Below are positions 8,814 through 18,357 of a stretch of 64,000 nt of DNA, piece by piece. The DNA is from Paracoccaceae bacterium (GTDB lineage: Bacteria; Pseudomonadota; Alphaproteobacteria; Rhodobacterales; Rhodobacteraceae). The stretch covers positions 22,518 through 86,517 of the forward strand of contig WOUW01000002.1 in assembly GCA_009773055.1 (NCBI GenBank), read 5' to 3'. Both the position numbers and the translations under genes were made by a program. The notes under the pieces are model-generated. The model was not told the origin of the DNA. It did not search any database and saw only the letters and a list, made by a program, of their open reading frames with translations. Position 1 is the stretch's first letter; each line of letters begins with the position of its first letter.

Positions 8814-9884
8814 TTATTCCCCATACGCGTTCTTGTCATGCTTCTCGACAATCGCCGCGAACCGGCGGGCAAAGCGCTCATCCGCCTTCGCCTTCTGCTC
8901 CAGGATCGCCCTTGCGAACACCATATGCCCCTCATGCGCTTCCAGCATGTCGGCCATCTTGTCGTTGGTCGCAGCACCTATCGCCGCCATCGCGGTCTGG
9001 GCTTCCTGGTCGGTCTTGACCCCGATCTCGTTGATCCGGTGCGCCACGTCCTGCTGCTGGGCGGTCTTCAAGGACGAGGTCAGCGCGTCATACAGCACCA
9101 CCCGCTGCTTGGTGTCCGTCTGCAGCTTGTTGATCAGCACCAGTTGCGTCGCCGCCTGGTTCTGCAGGCTGTCGACCCAGGTCTTGCCCTTCTCGATATA
9201 GCGCTCCAGCGTCTGCGATTTCGCCAGCTTCACCTGTTCATCCTGTACCAGCGCGTTGTATTGCGCGTTCAGGGTCGCCAGTTCCGTCTCCAGCTTGGTC
9301 CGCGCCGCCGCGTCCTGCTCGACCGCGATCTTGTTCTCCAGCTCGATGATCTTCGGGTCCATCCCCGCGATCTCGCGCCGCACCGCCTCCAGCGCGCCCA
9401 CCGTCTCCTCGCGTTCCGTCAGGGTCGAGGCGAGGTTCCCCTCCACTCGCGTCTTCTGCACGTTCAGAAGGTCCAGCTGCCCCTGCAACAGCCTCACGAT
9501 CACGTCCGATTTCGAGATCAGGTCCTGCAGCTTGTCATCGACCGTGGCCGCGCGCATCCGCTCCTGCCGCATCGACTCGGCCTTGGCGGACGAGAAGATG
9601 CCAATGAACGACTCCATCCCGGTCTTCGACCGCATCTCGGCAAACTCCGCCGAAAAGCCCGCCGTCACATCGTCCAGCCCCATGATCAGCTCGGCGATGT
9701 TGGCGTTCATCAGGTCGGTGTGCTTGTTCACATCCTCGAGCGTGGCGTTTTCCACGTCCAGCGTGACGCCCTGGTCCAGCTTCGACCGGGCTTCCTCGAT
9801 CCGGCTGGTGATCGCTGAAATCTTCGCCTGCGCCTCGGCGACCTGAGCCTGGCTTTCCTTGATCTGCGTCTCGAAATCGGCCAT
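8814..9884 (-). CDS. Long coiled-coil protein, TelA (toxic anion resistance)-like architecture
   Basis: 356 aa, heptad-rich helices throughout; first gene of operon. Confidence 0.65.
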   Translation of the reverse strand: MADFETQIKESQAQVAEAQAKISAITSRIEEARSKLDQGVTLDVENATLEDVNKHTDLMNANIAELIMGLDDVTAGFSAEFAEMRSKTGMESFIGIFSSAKAESMRQERMRAATVDDKLQDLISKSDVIVRLLQGQLDLLNVQKTRVEGNLASTLTEREETVGALEAVRREIAGMDPKIIELENKIAVEQDAAARTKLETELATLNAQYNALVQDEQVKLAKSQTLERYIEKGKTWVDSLQNQAATQLVLINKLQTDTKQRVVLYDALTSSLKTAQQQDVAHRINEIGVKTDQEAQTAMAAIGAATNDKMADMLEAHEGHMVFARAILEQKAKADERFARRFAAIVEKHDKNAYGE

Positions 9885-9909
9885 CCGACCCTCCGTTGAA
9901 CTTCGTTTG

Positions 9910-9942
9910 CATCACATAGTGATGTAACAGCGAATTACATCA
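9910..9942. promoter_or_regulatory. Overlapping inverted repeats upstream of the AAA/coiled-coil operon
   Basis: CATCAC-ATA-GTGATG (9910-9924) overlapping TGATGTAA-N7-TTACATCA (9920-9942). Confidence 0.6.
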
Positions 9943-10155
9943 TCCCGGTGCCGGTTTTTCGGCACTCTCAACGGCACAAGTCTTGCAACAACTAGGCCTA
10001 TCCGCCAAGCGCGGAATCCCCGCACCCTGCATTTGCTCTTTTCCCAAATACTCTCGGGGTTTGGGGGTGAAACCCCCATCAACCGAGGAGGAGCGCGCAA
10101 GCGCGACGACGAGACCAAAGCCTCGCGCGGCAGCGCTCCGCCTGAAAACCGCCCG

Positions 10156-10989
10156 TCACACCGGGATGTTGTCGATCAGCCGCACGCCGTCGACCCAGGC
10201 CGCCGCCAGCATCCGGCGCGGGCGGCGCGGGTCGTCCGAGGGCATCAGCGTCTCGGCGTCGCGCAGTTCGATATACTCCACCCGCTCGAAGCCGGCCTCG
10301 CGCATGGTCTCCGCCGCCTCGCGGATCGCCATCCGGTCGGCATGGCCCACGCGGATATCCTGCGCCGCACGAGTTATCGCTGCATAAAGCACCGGAGCCT
10401 TCGCCCGTCCCGCTGCCGTCAGCCGCACGTTGCGCGACGACATCGCCAACCCATCCGCCTCGCGTATCGTCTCGCAGCCCACCACGTCGACCGGCACATT
10501 CAGATCCCGGACCAGCCGCAGCACGACCTGCAACTGCTGCCAGTCCTTCTGGCCGAAATAGCCCTTGTCGGCCAAAGTCATGCCGAAAAGTTTGGTCACC
10601 ACCGTCGCCACCCCGTCGAAGTGACCGGGCCGCATGTAGCCTTCCAGCGGCTGCGCCACACCTTGCATCGTCACATTGGTGATAAAGCCGTCAGGGTAGA
10701 CCTCCTCCACCGGGGGCGCAAAGATCGCGTCAACCGGCACCGTCGCCAGAAGCGCCGCGTCCGCCTCTTCGCTGCGAGGGTATTTCTTCAGGTCCTCGGG
10801 GTTGTTGAACTGCTTGGGGTTCACGAAGATCGTCGTGATCACCCGGTCGCATTCACCCCTTGCCCGCCGCGCCAGCGACAGGTGCCCGTCGTGCAGCGCG
10901 CCCATCGTCGGGACCACGCCGATCACTTCGCCCTTCGCCCGCCACTCCCGCGCAAGCGCCCTCAGGTCGGCCACTGTCCGCAGGATCAT
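10156..10989 (-). CDS. panC: Pantothenate synthetase
   Basis: [43 protein letters not shown]. Confidence 0.97.
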   Translation of the reverse strand: MILRTVADLRALAREWRAKGEVIGVVPTMGALHDGHLSLARRARGECDRVITTIFVNPKQFNNPEDLKKYPRSEEADAALLATVPVDAIFAPPVEEVYPDGFITNVTMQGVAQPLEGYMRPGHFDGVATVVTKLFGMTLADKGYFGQKDWQQLQVVLRLVRDLNVPVDVVGCETIREADGLAMSSRNVRLTAAGRAKAPVLYAAITRAAQDIRVGHADRMAIREAAETMREAGFERVEYIELRDAETLMPSDDPRRPRRMLAAAWVDGVRLIDNIPV

Positions 10990-11816
10990 TTCTTCACCGG
11001 AACAACATCGGGAAACGAATGCTCCGCCGCGGGAAACGCACGGCTGCGGACATCCGCGGCATAAGCTGCAATCGCCTCATCCGCCGCCTTTCCCAGTTCG
11101 GCATAGCGCTTCACGAACTTGGGCCGGAAGTCGGTGAACAGCCCCAGCATGTCATCCACCACCAGCACCTGCCCGTCGCAATCCACCCCGGCCCCGATGC
11201 CAATCGTCGGGATCGCCAGCGCCTGCGTGATCCGCCCCGCCAGCCCCTCCGGCACCTTCTCCAGCACGACCGAGAACGCCCCCGCCGCCTCCACCGCGCG
11301 GGCATCCGCCATCACCTTCTCGGCCTCCTCGGCCCGGCCCACCACCTTGTAGCCGCCAAGCGTGTTCACCGACTGCGGCGTCAAGCCCACATGCGCCATC
11401 ACCGGCACCCCTCGCGCGGTCAGAAACGCGATCGTCTCCGCCATGTGAACCCCGCCCTCCAGCTTTACCGCTGGGGCAGCCGTCTCGGCCATCAACCGGC
11501 TCGCGTTGCGAAACGCCTGCTGCGGCCCCTCCTCGTAGGACCCGAACGGCATGTCGATCACCGGCATCGCTTTCTGCGCCCCCCGCACCACCGCGCGACC
11601 GTGCAGGATCATCATCTCCATCGTGACGCCCAGCGTGGACGGCAAGCCGTGGATCACCATCCCGACCGAATCCCCGACCAGAACGACGTCGCAATGCGCG
11701 TCGACCAGCCGGGCCACGGGGGTCGAATAGGCGGTCAGCACGACCAGCGGCTCACCGCCTTTGCGGGCGCGAATATCGGGGGGAAGCACAGGCCGGACGG
11801 GGGAAGTCGCGCTCAT
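10986..11816 (-). CDS. panB: 3-methyl-2-oxobutanoate hydroxymethyltransferase
   Basis: [37 protein letters not shown]; 4-bp overlap with panC. Confidence 0.97.
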   Translation of the reverse strand: MSATSPVRPVLPPDIRARKGGEPLVVLTAYSTPVARLVDAHCDVVLVGDSVGMVIHGLPSTLGVTMEMMILHGRAVVRGAQKAMPVIDMPFGSYEEGPQQAFRNASRLMAETAAPAVKLEGGVHMAETIAFLTARGVPVMAHVGLTPQSVNTLGGYKVVGRAEEAEKVMADARAVEAAGAFSVVLEKVPEGLAGRITQALAIPTIGIGAGVDCDGQVLVVDDMLGLFTDFRPKFVKRYAELGKAADEAIAAYAADVRSRAFPAAEHSFPDVVPVKK

Positions 11817-11972
11817 CTCAGGGCCTCCGCTTTTCGCATTCTGCCCGCCATATGGGCACAACCGCACCCCCATCGCAACAGATTTGCGCCGCAGCGCAGC
11901 ACCGCCGACCCCAAAGCCCCGGGGTTGACCCTTGCCGCCCCATCGCCCTGAATGCCGCGAAAGGAGACCTCA

Positions 11973-12314
11973 ATGCCCCTCATCCAGCGCGTCAGCCGCG
12001 ACGGCACCGCCCCCGACATCACCCGCCCCGATCCGGCCAAGGTGATCTCGGGCGATCCGGTGCACAGCACCTGGAACCTCGAAGACCGCGACGGGCTTTA
12101 CGCCGGGCTCTGGCAATCCACCCCCGGCAAGTGGCGCGTCAGCTATTCGGAATGGGAGTATTTCCGCATCCTGTCGGGCTACTCTCTCCTGACCGGAGCG
12201 GACGGCAGCGTCACCCAACTGCACGCCGGCGACAGCCTGATCATTCGCCCGGGCTTTGAAGGGACGTGGGAGGTCGTGCAGACCACCCTCAAGGACTACG
12301 TCATCCGGCTTTAA
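11973..12314 (+). CDS. Cupin-domain protein
   Basis: RBS AAAGGAG upstream; LHAGDSLIIRPGFEGTWEV. Confidence 0.8.
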   Translation: MPLIQRVSRDGTAPDITRPDPAKVISGDPVHSTWNLEDRDGLYAGLWQSTPGKWRVSYSEWEYFRILSGYSLLTGADGSVTQLHAGDSLIIRPGFEGTWEVVQTTLKDYVIRL

Positions 12315-13198
12315 CCGGCGTCAGACGTGCCCACCGTTACAGCCCCAGAGCTTTCTCCGAGGGCGCATTCTGCGTCCGGAATGCCCCGGCGTGCGCAGGC
12401 GGCCATCCGCTTTTTCTGGGCCCTTTCGGCAGCGGCCTGGTTCTTTGCATCTTGCTTGGCAATGGCAGCCAGGTCCTTCTCCCTCTGGGCCTCGTTCTCC
12501 GCGGTCGCAGGAACCATATGACCGAAGGCATTCAGCATCTGTTGGCCTTCCATGGCCACGCTTTCCGCCTCGCTGCGCACCTTCACTCGTGTTCCTGTCG
12601 GCACCTTGTTGTAAAGGTCGATCGCGTCCTGGTTGAACAGCCGGATGCAGCCCGCGCTGGTCGCATGTCCGATCGAGGCATTGTCCGCCGTGCCATGGAT
12701 CCGGAACATCGTGTCCCGCCCACCGCGATACAGATACAGCGCCCGAGCACCCAGCGGGTTCTCCAACCCACCCGGCAGGCCACCGGCATAAGCAGCATAA
12801 AGGTCAGGCCGCGTGCGGACCATGTTGGCGGTCGGCTGCCACGACGGCCATTCTGCCTTGCGCCCGATCACGCCATTGCCCCGGAAAGACAGCCCCTCGC
12901 GTCCCACTGCAATCGGATAGCGCGTTGCGGTCCCGCCTTCGCCCACCAGATACAACTTGCGTGCAAAGGTATCGACAACCACCGTGCCCGGAGCCTCGCC
13001 GCCCGCATAGCTGACCTCGGTCCGGCGGTTGCCTTCATAAAGGTGTTGCCCCGGCACCGCTTCAATGAAGAACGCACCGTCCTGAACGCTTTCATACCCA
13101 GGCATGACCGCCGGCGTCTTTGTCGTCGGGGCACCTGCGCAGGCCGCAAGCATGGGAAGGGCAAGGATCGCAAGGATCCGGGCAAGGGAATGGGTCAA
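12311..13198 (-). CDS. L,D-transpeptidase (YkuD family) lipoprotein
   Basis: Lipobox LAAC, IHGTADNASIGHATSAGCIRLFNQD catalytic motif; TTG start assumed (ORF extends to 13300). Confidence 0.9.
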   Translation of the reverse strand: MTHSLARILAILALPMLAACAGAPTTKTPAVMPGYESVQDGAFFIEAVPGQHLYEGNRRTEVSYAGGEAPGTVVVDTFARKLYLVGEGGTATRYPIAVGREGLSFRGNGVIGRKAEWPSWQPTANMVRTRPDLYAAYAGGLPGGLENPLGARALYLYRGGRDTMFRIHGTADNASIGHATSAGCIRLFNQDAIDLYNKVPTGTRVKVRSEAESVAMEGQQMLNAFGHMVPATAENEAQREKDLAAIAKQDAKNQAAAERAQKKRMAACARRGIPDAECALGESSGAVTVGTSDAG

Positions 13199-13354
13199 TT
13201 TGGCAGACTCGGGGTTAAGGGCAGCTAACCCAAGCTTCGGCCATGCGCCGGGGTCTGCGTCAAGCCTAAATTCGCAGGAAAATCCGAATCTTCGCGGCAA
13301 CAGCTGCCCCGAAACCGGATTCGGGTCCGATTCCGGGGCAAGCGTTCGATAAGG

Positions 13355-15523
13355 TCAGTTCACGGTGCCGATCGACCAGAAATAGGTCTCGCCACTGCTG
13401 TCATCGACGCCGTCGTTGTCAGTCACGGCCCACCCGGTTCCGGCGGCGTCGATGGTAAAGCCCTCGATCTTGTCCACGACATAGCCGTTCTTTGCCTTCA
13501 GGTCGGGCAGGAAGTCGTGCACCAGCTCCTTGGCAACAACCGGCAGGGTCTCGCCCAGCTTGGCTGGGGTCATGTCGGCGGCCTTGACCCGGTAAAGCCG
13601 CTTGACGACGGCCTTGTCGGCAATCTGGTTGTCGCGCTCGACGATGTAGACCCAGTCGCCCTGCGCGGTGATTTCCGACAGGCCCATCCATGCGCCGTCC
13701 GCCGGGGCTTCCAGCGGGTAGTGAACCGCGCCCCAGGTGCCTTCCTTCAGGTCATAGGCCAGAAGCTTGACCATGCCCTTCGGATCGTCCTTCCATTCGC
13801 GCTGCACCGCGACCCACAGCATGTCGCCAACCTTGGTCACGCCTTCAAATCCGAAGCGGACCTCGTTGGCGGCCAGTTCGGGCGGCAGGCCGACTTCTTT
13901 CACGATCTCGCCCTTGTCGTTCACCTGAACCAGACCATGCGGGATCATCCGGTCGCTGCGGCCTTCGGTGGCGATCCAGAAGCCGCCCTCGCCGTCCAGA
14001 GCCAAGCCCTCGATGTCCATCAGCTGCGCGGGGTTGCCGCCGCGCGTGACCGTCAGGGCCGAGGTGATCTTTGCCGGGGTCTGGGTGGCATCGACGGTGT
14101 AGATCGTCGGCGCACCCGACAGGACCGAATCGTTCGCGGCATAAAGCTTGCCCGCCGTCGCCGGATCAGCGGTCAGTGCGGACAGCGCCACCCAGCCGAT
14201 CAGCGGATCGGACCCCGCGCTGGTGATCGTCGGATAGGCGGCCGTGCCCTCGGCCCGCTCGTAGACCATCACATGCGCCGGAGCGAGGCCGTCGGCCCGC
14301 AGGTCAACCTCGTTCGCGGTCGCCAGCAGGTTCCGTGACGGGATCGCGATCAGACCTTCGGGACTGATGCCCGAAGGCAGCATCTGTTTCAGCACCGGGT
14401 TGGCCGGATCGGTCAGATCATAGACCGCAACCAGCGAACCGCGCTCGGAGGCGACGAAAAGGTGCCGCACGCCATCAAAAGTCGCAACTTCGACCGATTC
14501 AAATTCCGCACCCTTCTTGTTGCGGAAGTCCGGGTAATGGCCCAGCGCCGCAACTTCGCGCTCAAGGCTCGCGCCCGAATCGTAAACGACCGTGCCGTCC
14601 TTCTTCCAGACCGTAAAGCCGCGCGATCCGCCCTTGTAGTCGCCCTCGTTCGCCGTCACGAAGTGGTCGGCGTCGATCCACTTCACTGCGTCAGGCTCCC
14701 GCAGGACGCCTTCCATCTTGCCGGTGAAATCCAGCCGACCGTCCTTCTTGGTGTCGATGCCTTCCAGGTCCACCGCACCCGCGCTGAAGTGGCTGGTAAT
14801 CGCGCCATCAGCCCCGATGACGGCGATGTGGTTGTTTTCCTGCAGCGTGACGACAATCTCGCCTGCCTCGTTCACATCCACATATTCCGGCTCGGGGTCA
14901 TCGCCTGCCACTGCGGCCAGACCCAGAAGCTCGATCTTCTGCAGCCCGCCGCAGTCCACCGCCCCATCCTTGATCGGCAGCTTCACCACATAGCCTGCGG
15001 GCATCTGCGGTATGGCCCCGTCGTTCACCTCTTCGTCGCGCTCATTCTCGACCGCGATGGCCAGGAACGACCCGTCCTTGGCCTTGGCCACCGAATCCGG
15101 TTGCCCGCCGATGTCGCACTCGGCAACGACCGCCTTGGTCGCGGGATCGACCGTCACCACCTTGCCCGACGGAGCAGTGAAGCTTTCCGACGTGTTCACC
15201 CCGGCAAGGATCATCCCGCCCACGAACACCGCCGTCGTCGGCTCGCCACCCACGTCGATATTGCCCATCGGCTTGGGCGCCTTGGGATCGGTGACATCCA
15301 CCAACCCGACCACGCCCAGCGGGCTATCGGTATAGACCAGCACCATGCCGTCTTCCGAAGCGCTGATGATTTCGGCACTCGTCTCTCGCGCCGGATCTTC
15401 ACCCTCGGCCATGTTGCCCGGAGTCGCAAACGACGCGACACGGTTGAACACCGGCTCGGCCAGCGCAGGCGCGGCGGCGGCAATTGCAAGGACAGAAGTC
15501 AGACCAAGGGTCTTGGAAAGCAT
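13355..15523 (-). CDS. Esterase-like activity of phytase family secreted protein
   Basis: 722 aa, signal peptide, beta-propeller-like repeats, C-terminal phytase-like region. Confidence 0.8.
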   Translation of the reverse strand: MLSKTLGLTSVLAIAAAAPALAEPVFNRVASFATPGNMAEGEDPARETSAEIISASEDGMVLVYTDSPLGVVGLVDVTDPKAPKPMGNIDVGGEPTTAVFVGGMILAGVNTSESFTAPSGKVVTVDPATKAVVAECDIGGQPDSVAKAKDGSFLAIAVENERDEEVNDGAIPQMPAGYVVKLPIKDGAVDCGGLQKIELLGLAAVAGDDPEPEYVDVNEAGEIVVTLQENNHIAVIGADGAITSHFSAGAVDLEGIDTKKDGRLDFTGKMEGVLREPDAVKWIDADHFVTANEGDYKGGSRGFTVWKKDGTVVYDSGASLEREVAALGHYPDFRNKKGAEFESVEVATFDGVRHLFVASERGSLVAVYDLTDPANPVLKQMLPSGISPEGLIAIPSRNLLATANEVDLRADGLAPAHVMVYERAEGTAAYPTITSAGSDPLIGWVALSALTADPATAGKLYAANDSVLSGAPTIYTVDATQTPAKITSALTVTRGGNPAQLMDIEGLALDGEGGFWIATEGRSDRMIPHGLVQVNDKGEIVKEVGLPPELAANEVRFGFEGVTKVGDMLWVAVQREWKDDPKGMVKLLAYDLKEGTWGAVHYPLEAPADGAWMGLSEITAQGDWVYIVERDNQIADKAVVKRLYRVKAADMTPAKLGETLPVVAKELVHDFLPDLKAKNGYVVDKIEGFTIDAAGTGWAVTDNDGVDDSSGETYFWSIGTVN

Positions 15524-15692
15524 GGCGGAACTCCTCGTTCAGGGGAAAGTCGCGCGACGCATCGCAAGCTCCGATGACAGCGGCATGACGAAAACGTATC
15601 ATTCGCGTTACAGGTTCCGTCCAGGGAACCCGGCGGAATTCCGCGCGTTGTCAGATACCGCTCCAGTCAGAAGCGGCATAAAGGGGACCCCA

Positions 15693-15947
15693 ATGGGCAT
15701 TGAAGCACTTCTCATCACGTTGATTATCGGCGCCATCGCGGGCTGGCTTGCCGGCCTTATCGTCAAGGGCTACGGCTACGGCCTCCTCGGCAACATCGTC
15801 GTCGGCATCGTAGGCGCTTTCATCGGCAGCCTGCTGTTTCCCTATGCGGGTATCAGCCTTGGCGGCGGCATCGCCGGTGCGATCATCTCGGCCACCATCG
15901 GCGCCGTGATCCTGCTCTTCCTGATCCGCCTGATCAAACGCGCCTGA
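15693..15947 (+). CDS. GlsB/YeaQ/YmgE family stress-response membrane protein
   Basis: MGIEALLITLIIGAIAGWLAGLIVKGYGYGLLGNIVVGIVGAFIGSLLF. Confidence 0.9.
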   Translation: MGIEALLITLIIGAIAGWLAGLIVKGYGYGLLGNIVVGIVGAFIGSLLFPYAGISLGGGIAGAIISATIGAVILLFLIRLIKRA

Positions 15948-15954
15948 CGAATTC

Positions 15955-15977
15955 GGGCCGGGGTCATCCCCCGGCCC
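15955..15977. terminator. Hairpin between convergent genes
   Basis: GGGCCGGGG-TCATC-CCCCGGCCC. Confidence 0.7.
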
Positions 15978-15983
15978 AAACCC

Positions 15984-17198
15984 TTACCCGACCACGTTGA
16001 ACGCAGGCCCATAAGGGTAATGCGTGATGTCCTCCGGCTCGTCCTCGGTCACGACGAAGATGTCGTGTTCCCGGTAGCCTCCCGCGCCCGGCATCCCTTC
16101 CGGGATCGTCAGCATCGGCTCCATGCTGATCACCATCCCCGGCTCCAGCACCGTGTCGATATCCTCGCGCAGCTCCAGCGCCGCCTCGCGGCCATAGTAG
16201 TGCGACAGGATGCCGAACGAGTGGCCATAGCCGAACGTCCGGTATTGCAGCATCTGCCGCTCCGCCAGGAACTCGTTGATCTTCATGGTGATCTCGGCAC
16301 AGGACGCGCCGGGCTTCAAAAGCTTCATGCCGAATTCATGGCTGTCGATGTTGGTCTGCCAGACCCGCATCGAAGCATCATCCACCTCGCCCACGAACAG
16401 CGTCCGCTCCAGCGCGGTGTAATAGCCCGAGATCATCGGAAAGCAGTTGAGGCTCAGGATATCCCCATGCTTCAGCTTGCGGTTCGTCACCGGGTTGTGC
16501 GCGCCATCGGTGTTGATCCCCGACTGGAACCAGACCCAGGTGTCGCGATACTCCGCATCCGGGAACCGCTTGGCAATCTCCCGCTCCATCGCGTCCCGCC
16601 CCGCAATGCTGACCTCAAGCTCGGTCGCTCCGACCGCAATCGCCTCGCGGATCGCATAGCCGCCGACGTCGGCCACGTTGGCCCCGTGCTTGATCAGCGC
16701 AATCTCTGCCGACGACTTCGTCATCCGCTGGTGCATCGTCGCGGGCGCAATATCCATCCCGCGCTTCGGTTTCAGGAAGGTGTTGAACTTCTCGGCCCGC
16801 TCCATCGTCAGATGGTCGGCCTCGCAGCCCACCGCCTTGCCAACCCCGGTGACCGAGGCCACCGCCCGCCACATGTTGTCGCGCGCCCAGTCGGTGTAGG
16901 TGATGTTGTCGCCAATCGACCGGCGCCACGGCTGGCCCGCATCAATCCCCGCAGAAATCGTCACGCACTCGGTCTTGGTCACGACGCAGGCATAGGGCCG
17001 CCCGAAACTGCAATACAGGAACCCCGAATAATAGGCGACGTTGTGCATGCTCGTCAGCACGACCGCGTCCAGATCATGCAGTTCCATGATCTCGCGCAGA
17101 CCTTCCAGCCGGTCATGATACTCCTGATCGGCGAAGGGCAGCGTGTCCTTCTTGCCGCCATTGTGAAAGCGGTACATCTCGGGACGGTTCAACGACAT
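15984..17198 (-). CDS. Creatinase (creatine amidinohydrolase), M24 fold
   Basis: YSGFLYCSFGRPYACVVT, WFQSGINTDGAHNPVT, FGYGHSFGILSHYYGREAALELREDIDTVLEPGMVISMEPM. Confidence 0.9.
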   Translation of the reverse strand: MSLNRPEMYRFHNGGKKDTLPFADQEYHDRLEGLREIMELHDLDAVVLTSMHNVAYYSGFLYCSFGRPYACVVTKTECVTISAGIDAGQPWRRSIGDNITYTDWARDNMWRAVASVTGVGKAVGCEADHLTMERAEKFNTFLKPKRGMDIAPATMHQRMTKSSAEIALIKHGANVADVGGYAIREAIAVGATELEVSIAGRDAMEREIAKRFPDAEYRDTWVWFQSGINTDGAHNPVTNRKLKHGDILSLNCFPMISGYYTALERTLFVGEVDDASMRVWQTNIDSHEFGMKLLKPGASCAEITMKINEFLAERQMLQYRTFGYGHSFGILSHYYGREAALELREDIDTVLEPGMVISMEPMLTIPEGMPGAGGYREHDIFVVTEDEPEDITHYPYGPAFNVVG

Positions 17199-17418
17199 TT
17201 CCAGACCTCATATCCGGGGGTCTGGGACATGCCGCAGGACCCCGAAAGGTCCCGGCGTACAGGACGGTAACGGGGTTTCCCGCAAGCGTCGGGGCAAAAC
17301 CCCTGTGGCGACGCCATCGCCACGGCTCCTCCCTTGAATGCGCTTTCGCGACAATTCGCGCAAGCGCGTTTTCGACCCTTGCGAGGCCGGTTTGCGACCC
17401 CATCTAAACTCGGTGAAC

Positions 17419-17784
17419 ATGGAAATGGAGACGAAGATGCGCTGTCCGGTCGACAACGAAACCCTGGTGATGGCAGACCGTGGCGGGGTCGAAATCGACT
17501 ATTGCCCGAAATGCCGTGGCGTCTGGCTGGACCGTGGCGAGCTGGACAAGATCATTGATCGTTCGCTCGGTGGGTCTGCCGCCGCCCCCGCACCAACCCC
17601 GCAGCAGGCCCTGCAGCAGCACGCAGCCCCCCCTGCGGCCCCCGTCTACCAGCCCGAGCCTCGGGCGCCCCAAGGTTACCGCGAAGACGACCGCCGTCGC
17701 CGGGACGATGACGACGAAGATTACCGCTACGGTCACAAGAAGAAGCGCAAGGAAAGTTTCCTCAGCGACATCTTCGACTTCTGA
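17419..17784 (+). CDS. TFIIB-type zinc-ribbon protein
   Basis: MRCPVDNETLVMADRGGVEIDYCPKCRGVWLDRGELDKII. Confidence 0.9.
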   Translation: MEMETKMRCPVDNETLVMADRGGVEIDYCPKCRGVWLDRGELDKIIDRSLGGSAAAPAPTPQQALQQHAAPPAAPVYQPEPRAPQGYREDDRRRRDDDDEDYRYGHKKKRKESFLSDIFDF

Positions 17785-17797
17785 CCTCCCCAACGCT

Positions 17798-17858
17798 CCT
17801 CGTCGACTTCGCCACGCGTCGCTGTCCCCTCGCGACGACCAGGCGAAGTCGAACGAGG
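17798..17858. repeat. Long imperfect hairpin (REP/terminator-like)
   Basis: CCTCGTCGACTTCGCC...GGCGAAGTCGAACGAGG with one bulge, inner CGTCGC...GCGACG. Confidence 0.7.
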
Positions 17859-17928
17859 GGCACCCCGCATCCTGTTTGCACTATCGCCACCGACCGGCCT
17901 ATCCTGCCACCCTGCAGGAGGCCCACCG

Positions 17929-18279
17929 ATGCACCCCATCAATCTCGCCGAAAAACTCTCCACATTCACCGCGCACTGGTCACCCCGCATCGTCGGCAGC
18001 TTCAACGGCCATGACCTGATGGTGGTCAAGCTTCTGGGCGAGTTTACCTGGCACAACCATCCCGACACCGACGATTTCTTCATGGTTTTGAGTGGCGAGC
18101 TGATCATCGACCTCCCCGATGGCGCAGTCACACTGAAGCCCGGTGAGGTCTTCGTTGTCCCGAAAGGCATGCAGCACCGCCCCCGTGCGACGGTCGAGAC
18201 ACATCTTCTTCTGATCGAGCCTGCGGGCACGCCCAACACCGGCGACCCCGCCACCGCCGCGGTCAAGGTCCACATCTGA
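17929..18279 (+). CDS. Cupin-domain protein
   Basis: WHNHPDTDDFFMVLSGELIIDLPDGAVTLKPGEVFVVPKGMQHRP. Confidence 0.88.
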   Translation: MHPINLAEKLSTFTAHWSPRIVGSFNGHDLMVVKLLGEFTWHNHPDTDDFFMVLSGELIIDLPDGAVTLKPGEVFVVPKGMQHRPRATVETHLLLIEPAGTPNTGDPATAAVKVHI

Positions 18280-18357
18280 TGCGTGCCCATCCCCCTGCGC
18301 CAACTGCCTTCGAAGGAAGTTGCAAAACTCTTGGCAGAGTTCTGGCCCCATCCTGAC

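Noticed and set aside
7113-9818. 901-aa plus-strand ORF and other long antisense ORFs (114-1283 -, 13517-14338 +, 44040-45677 -, 6063-6968 +)
   Set aside because: High-GC shadow ORFs: Arg/Pro/His-rich translations opposite well-supported genes, no RBS or family motifs
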